Shown here piece by piece: positions 33,022 to 35,614 of a stretch of 35,614 nt of DNA (position 1 is the first letter of the stretch; every line of letters starts with the position of its first letter). The DNA lies in contig JAGDXJ010000012.1 in assembly GCA_023256355.1 (NCBI GenBank), positions 1-35,614 of the forward strand. The letters run 5' to 3'. Source of the stretch: Nitrososphaerales archaeon. GTDB lineage: Archaea > Thermoproteota > Nitrososphaeria > Conexivisphaerales > UBA164. A program made the translations under genes and the position numbers. The notes under the pieces were generated by a model. The model was not told where the DNA came from, did not search any database, and saw nothing but the letters and a program-made list of their open reading frames with translations.

Positions 33022-33417
33022 ATGTACGAATATAAAACCGCTTTGACGCTGTCTTTGATAGGTGTTGCTTTTCAGGCCTTTGCCTGGATTTTTTTGATGC
33101 TTTTTCGCGGGTTCTGGTTCGCAAGAGCATACGCCTATCCTGGTTCTTATATGGGAATGATGTACTTTTCTGCTTACGGTTTCAGCTGGTTCCCGTTTTA
33201 TACATTCCTTGGCTTTATCGTGGTGGCCCTTGGAATAACCGGGATCTGGCTCCTGAGCAGCGGTGAAAAAGACAAGGCCACCGTGGGTTCCGTGCTTATC
33301 ATAGCTGGCTCTGTCATGGCCTTTCCAACGATGTTCGGTTTTATGGTGGGTTCACTGTTAATGCTTATAGGCGGAATCATGGGTTTAACCCTGGAACCTG
33401 AGGTGAACAGGGCATGA
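33022..33417 (+). CDS. Four-helix membrane protein, first gene of the cupredoxin unit
   Basis: 131 aa with four hydrophobic helices (residues ~9-28, ~52-72, ~88-105, ~107-122). An aromatic, Met- and Tyr-rich loop (RGFWFARAYAYPGSYMGMM) faces outward between helices 1 and 2. I do not recognise the family. It overlaps the cupredoxin gene by 4 bases (ATGA), so the two act together; it might anchor the cupredoxin or help its metal loading. Confidence 0.7.
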   Translation: MYEYKTALTLSLIGVAFQAFAWIFLMLFRGFWFARAYAYPGSYMGMMYFSAYGFSWFPFYTFLGFIVVALGITGIWLLSSGEKDKATVGSVLIIAGSVMAFPTMFGFMVGSLLMLIGGIMGLTLEPEVNRA

Positions 33418-34085
33418 AAGGTCCTGCTGTAATTGCACTGGTTCTCATTGTCGTAATCGGGACAGCCTTTCTTGCTTATCCTCTTATGCTTTATTTTTAT
33501 GGGCCAGTATATAATCAGAGACCTTACCAGGGTTACAGCATGATGACCTATTACGGAAAAACGGTCCCGGTTAACGAGGCCATGATGGAAGCTTTATCTG
33601 TTCCCTCATACGTTAAGGTGATTCCGGCCAACGATACAGCAGTAATAAACTCAACTTATGTAAAGCTGACAGTCTATGCCATGATGGGGAGCATGGCTGA
33701 AAAAATAACCGGACAAAAGATGCCGGCTTATGCACACGGTGATGTTTTTGTCATTTACGGTCTGATAAACCCCACTCTGGTGTTTAACACAGCAGGCAGA
33801 CCGGTTACGCTGATCATTACGCTGATCAATCTAGATGATGATATGTACCACAACTTTGTATTAACTGTTCAGCCCCCGCCGTACAGCTATATGGTTGGAC
33901 CGGGCATGATGTCCTTTTCAGGAGGTTTTATGGAAATGATGCCCTATCTGCCTCCTGCAAGCAATGGCAACGCGTATACCTATTCATATTCGGTTCAGCT
34001 TCAGGGGCAAAACACTTTCTGGTACATATGCACCTATCCCGGGCATGCAGAAAACGGTATGTACGGAGAGATCGTTATAACGTGA
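33414..34085 (+). CDS. Membrane-anchored, methionine-rich cupredoxin (blue copper protein)
   Basis: 223 aa. Helix 6-28 anchors the protein in the membrane; the rest lies outside the cell. The C-terminal cupredoxin domain shows the type 1 copper ligands: H146 (MYHNFVLT), C206 and H211 (CTYPGH), and M216, with spacing C-x4-H-x4-M as in sulfocyanin and rusticyanin-like proteins. Met clusters are unusual (MMEA, MMGSM, GMMSF, MEMM). It could carry electrons to a terminal oxidase. Its place next to the copper cluster and its Met content also allow a role in holding Cu outside the cell. Coupled by ATGA to the gene before it. Confidence 0.85.
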   Translation: MKGPAVIALVLIVVIGTAFLAYPLMLYFYGPVYNQRPYQGYSMMTYYGKTVPVNEAMMEALSVPSYVKVIPANDTAVINSTYVKLTVYAMMGSMAEKITGQKMPAYAHGDVFVIYGLINPTLVFNTAGRPVTLIITLINLDDDMYHNFVLTVQPPPYSYMVGPGMMSFSGGFMEMMPYLPPASNGNAYTYSYSVQLQGQNTFWYICTYPGHAENGMYGEIVIT

Positions 34086-34296
34086 ACTTAAAAATTCTGT
34101 AAGGCGTTATCAGCTTGCGAAATGTGACCTGTGCTAACTTTTCATAAAAATTGAAAAAATATTGCAGAAGTTCAGCTCTTGAATCCAAAGCTTTTAAATC
34201 GGGCAGAAAATTTTCCGGAGCTGTTACTAAATTTTAAATTCGCGCTGAACAAAACTTCATAACAACCTTAATATCTGTATGTGCAAACATAATACC

Positions 34297-34743
34297 ATGC
34301 TAAAGATAGGTACTGAAGCTCCGGATTTTGAACTGAAAAATCAGGATGGAAAAGCGGTAAGGCTGAGCCAGTACAAGGGAAAAGTGGTGGTTCTTTACTT
34401 TTATCCAAAGGATGAAACCCCCGGGTGCACAACAGAAGCCTGCGAGTTCAGAGATTCTATGGACGACCTGAAAAAGTACGGCATAACAGTGCTCGGGGTA
34501 AGTTCTGACAGCGTTGAATCTCATAAAAAGTTTCATGAAAAAAGAAGGCTTAACTTTGACATACTTTCAGACGAGAAGAAAGAAGTAATCAAAAAATACG
34601 AAGCCGATGGACTGCTTTTTACGAAGAGGATTACTTATATAATCGATAAAGAGCAGAGGATAGCCCATGTTTTTGAAAAAGTCAACCCTAACGGACATTC
34701 AAGGGAGGTTCTTGAAAAAGTCAAGCAGCTTGGCCTTATCTGA
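34297..34743 (+). CDS. bcp: Peroxiredoxin, Bcp/PrxQ type
   Basis: 148 aa from ATG 34297, thioredoxin fold. PKDETPGCTTEAC holds the peroxidatic C44 and resolving C49 in the C-x4-C spacing of atypical 2-Cys Bcp/PrxQ enzymes. It reduces peroxides at the expense of thioredoxin-like donors. The start at 34297 is preferred to ATG 34279, because family members begin with M-x-x-x-G-x-x-APDF and a TATA-like CTTAATATC lies about 25 bases before it. Confidence 0.92.
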   Translation: MLKIGTEAPDFELKNQDGKAVRLSQYKGKVVVLYFYPKDETPGCTTEACEFRDSMDDLKKYGITVLGVSSDSVESHKKFHEKRRLNFDILSDEKKEVIKKYEADGLLFTKRITYIIDKEQRIAHVFEKVNPNGHSREVLEKVKQLGLI

Positions 34744-34777
34744 GCTCCTTAAAAATTGTTTTTAAAATGCTTAAAAG

Positions 34778-35194
34778 CTATTCGCCAAAAAGCCTGGTGT
34801 ACTCTTCGTACATGCATCTGTCCTGAACCACTGTAATGCCCGCGCCTTCTGCCTTTTTTGCGGCTTCATCGTTGGATATGCCTTTCTGCATCCAGATCAC
34901 TCTGACGTCGCCCCTTTTAATGGCCTGTTCTGCTATTGCGGGCACTTCTTCTGAAGGTCTAAAAATCTGAACTATTTCGACCTTATGCGGAACTGAAAGG
35001 AGATCAGGATAGCTTTTAAGTCCCAAAATTTCATTTGTCGTTGGATTAACTGGAAAAACTGTATAACCTTTTTCGATTAAAAACTTAGGAACTATGTGAG
35101 CCCATTTTCCTGGATCCTTTGAAAAACCTACCGTGGCTATGTTTTTGTAACTTTTAAAAATGCCTATCAAAAGTTTATCAGAGAGTTCAACCAT
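34778..35194 (-). CDS. CoA-binding domain protein (YccU type)
   Basis: A 138-aa single Rossmann domain: ATVGFSKDPGKWAH near the start (nucleotide loop), VFPVNPTTNEILG, then VEIVQIFRPSEEVP and VIWMQKGISND, the standard order of the small CoA-binding proteins. It binds CoA in characterised relatives; the cellular role is unclear. It converges on the peroxiredoxin gene with a 34-base gap. ATG 35194 follows an A/T-rich stretch. Confidence 0.9.
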   Translation of the reverse strand: MVELSDKLLIGIFKSYKNIATVGFSKDPGKWAHIVPKFLIEKGYTVFPVNPTTNEILGLKSYPDLLSVPHKVEIVQIFRPSEEVPAIAEQAIKRGDVRVIWMQKGISNDEAAKKAEGAGITVVQDRCMYEEYTRLFGE

Positions 35195-35614
35195 AAAAAA
35201 ATTTAGATAGCTGAATAATTATTGTTTTTTGGTAAATTTTTTTCATCAGCAAAAGGCCACCATGCTATATTATAATTATGATTGCTGATTTTATTTTTTG
35301 AAATTTCCATAAAATAAGGCAAATACTGTACAAACAGGAAATCGATTTTGATTTTATGCCATTTTATAACGCTTAACATTTTGTTTATGCTGGAAATTAT
35401 TTAATTTCTGAAAAATTTATTAGTTCTCTACAGATGTCTCTCGTACCTCAGTTTAACAAAACTGGTGACCTTTTGATTCCTGCAACCTTGTATTGATGAA
35501 ACCAGGGTTACATCATTAACCCTTGCTGTACAAAAAACGCGAAAAGAAAATCGTAAACTGGGTAAGCTCTTTCATGTGCTTACCCCTTTTTGCACCCCCG
35601 TTAAAAAAGGGGTA
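35195..35614. other. Right edge without a gene; three hairpins at the end
   Basis: 420 bases without a supported gene. The first 250 are AT-rich. At the end three inverted repeats follow one another: AGGGTTA/TAACCCT (35504-35523), GGGTAAGC/GCTTACCC (35560-35585) and TACCCCTTTTT/AAAAAGGGGTA (35581-35614). The last two share five bases and cannot form at once. The window ends inside or right after this structure. Confidence 0.5.

Noticed and set aside
1-35614. CRISPR array or tandem repeats
   Set aside because: No regularly spaced direct repeats were seen; the only dispersed repeat family is the mini-element at irregular distances and both orientations.

Overview
This looks like archaeal chromosomal DNA from an acidophilic, tetraether-lipid-making lineage, most likely Thermoplasmatales or a close relative. 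The evidence is as follows. Most first-in-unit genes have a TATA-like box about 25-30 bases before the start codon and no ribosome-binding site, so they look leaderless. Arginine is mostly AGG and isoleucine mostly ATA. The window holds homologues of tetraether synthase (Tes) and GDGT ring synthase (Grs). It also has a CbsA/Rieske/cytochrome b operon and a CopT-CopM-CopA copper cluster of the kind known from Sulfolobus. The taxonomic placement is inference; there is no rRNA or tRNA gene here.

Layout. 1-535: hairpin and a mini IS200/IS605-like element (copy A). 536-4367: HTH regulator, cytochrome bd oxidase cydAB, and a small polytopic protein related to the last gene of the cytochrome b operon. 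4368-7907: MFS transporter, TauE/SafE transporter, two small unknown genes. 8039-10284: Tes overlapped by a partner gene of unknown function. 10538-11743: pilin-like Ser/Thr-rich surface protein, element copy D and a TPR protein. 11677-15980: a five-gene minus-strand operon (CbsA-like glycoprotein cytochrome, Rieske protein, cytochrome b, 69-aa membrane protein, CbsB-like membrane protein). 16265-18973: ferredoxin-NADP reductase, BtuF-like binding protein, element copy B, UbiA-like membrane protein. 19345-21203: MFS transporter, element copy C, DoxX protein. 21521-25449: small genes, mostly unknown, plus an HxlR regulator and pterin dehydratase. 25670-28998: Grs with a leader ORF, and a histidine-rich polytopic membrane protein. 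29212-34085: zinc-ribbon membrane protein, copper cluster copA/copM/copT, and a methionine-rich cupredoxin operon. 34297-35194: peroxiredoxin and CoA-binding protein. The last 110 bases hold a run of hairpins.

How it fits together. Much of the window is about the membrane and its electron transport: a quinol-oxidising bc1-like complex, a separate bd oxidase, a membrane-anchored blue-copper carrier with copper homeostasis beside it, and two radical-SAM enzymes that cross-link and cyclise the membrane lipids. The strongest under-described signals are: (1) four small LE-RE elements that keep an IS605-type right-end hairpin and a TnpB-tail-like remnant but no transposase; (2) the gene overlapping tes; (3) a lysine where a heme-ligating histidine is expected in cytochrome b; (4) a histidine-rich membrane protein of unknown family; (5) perfect palindromes in the copT and doxX promoters. 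No CRISPR array, tRNA or rRNA was seen.
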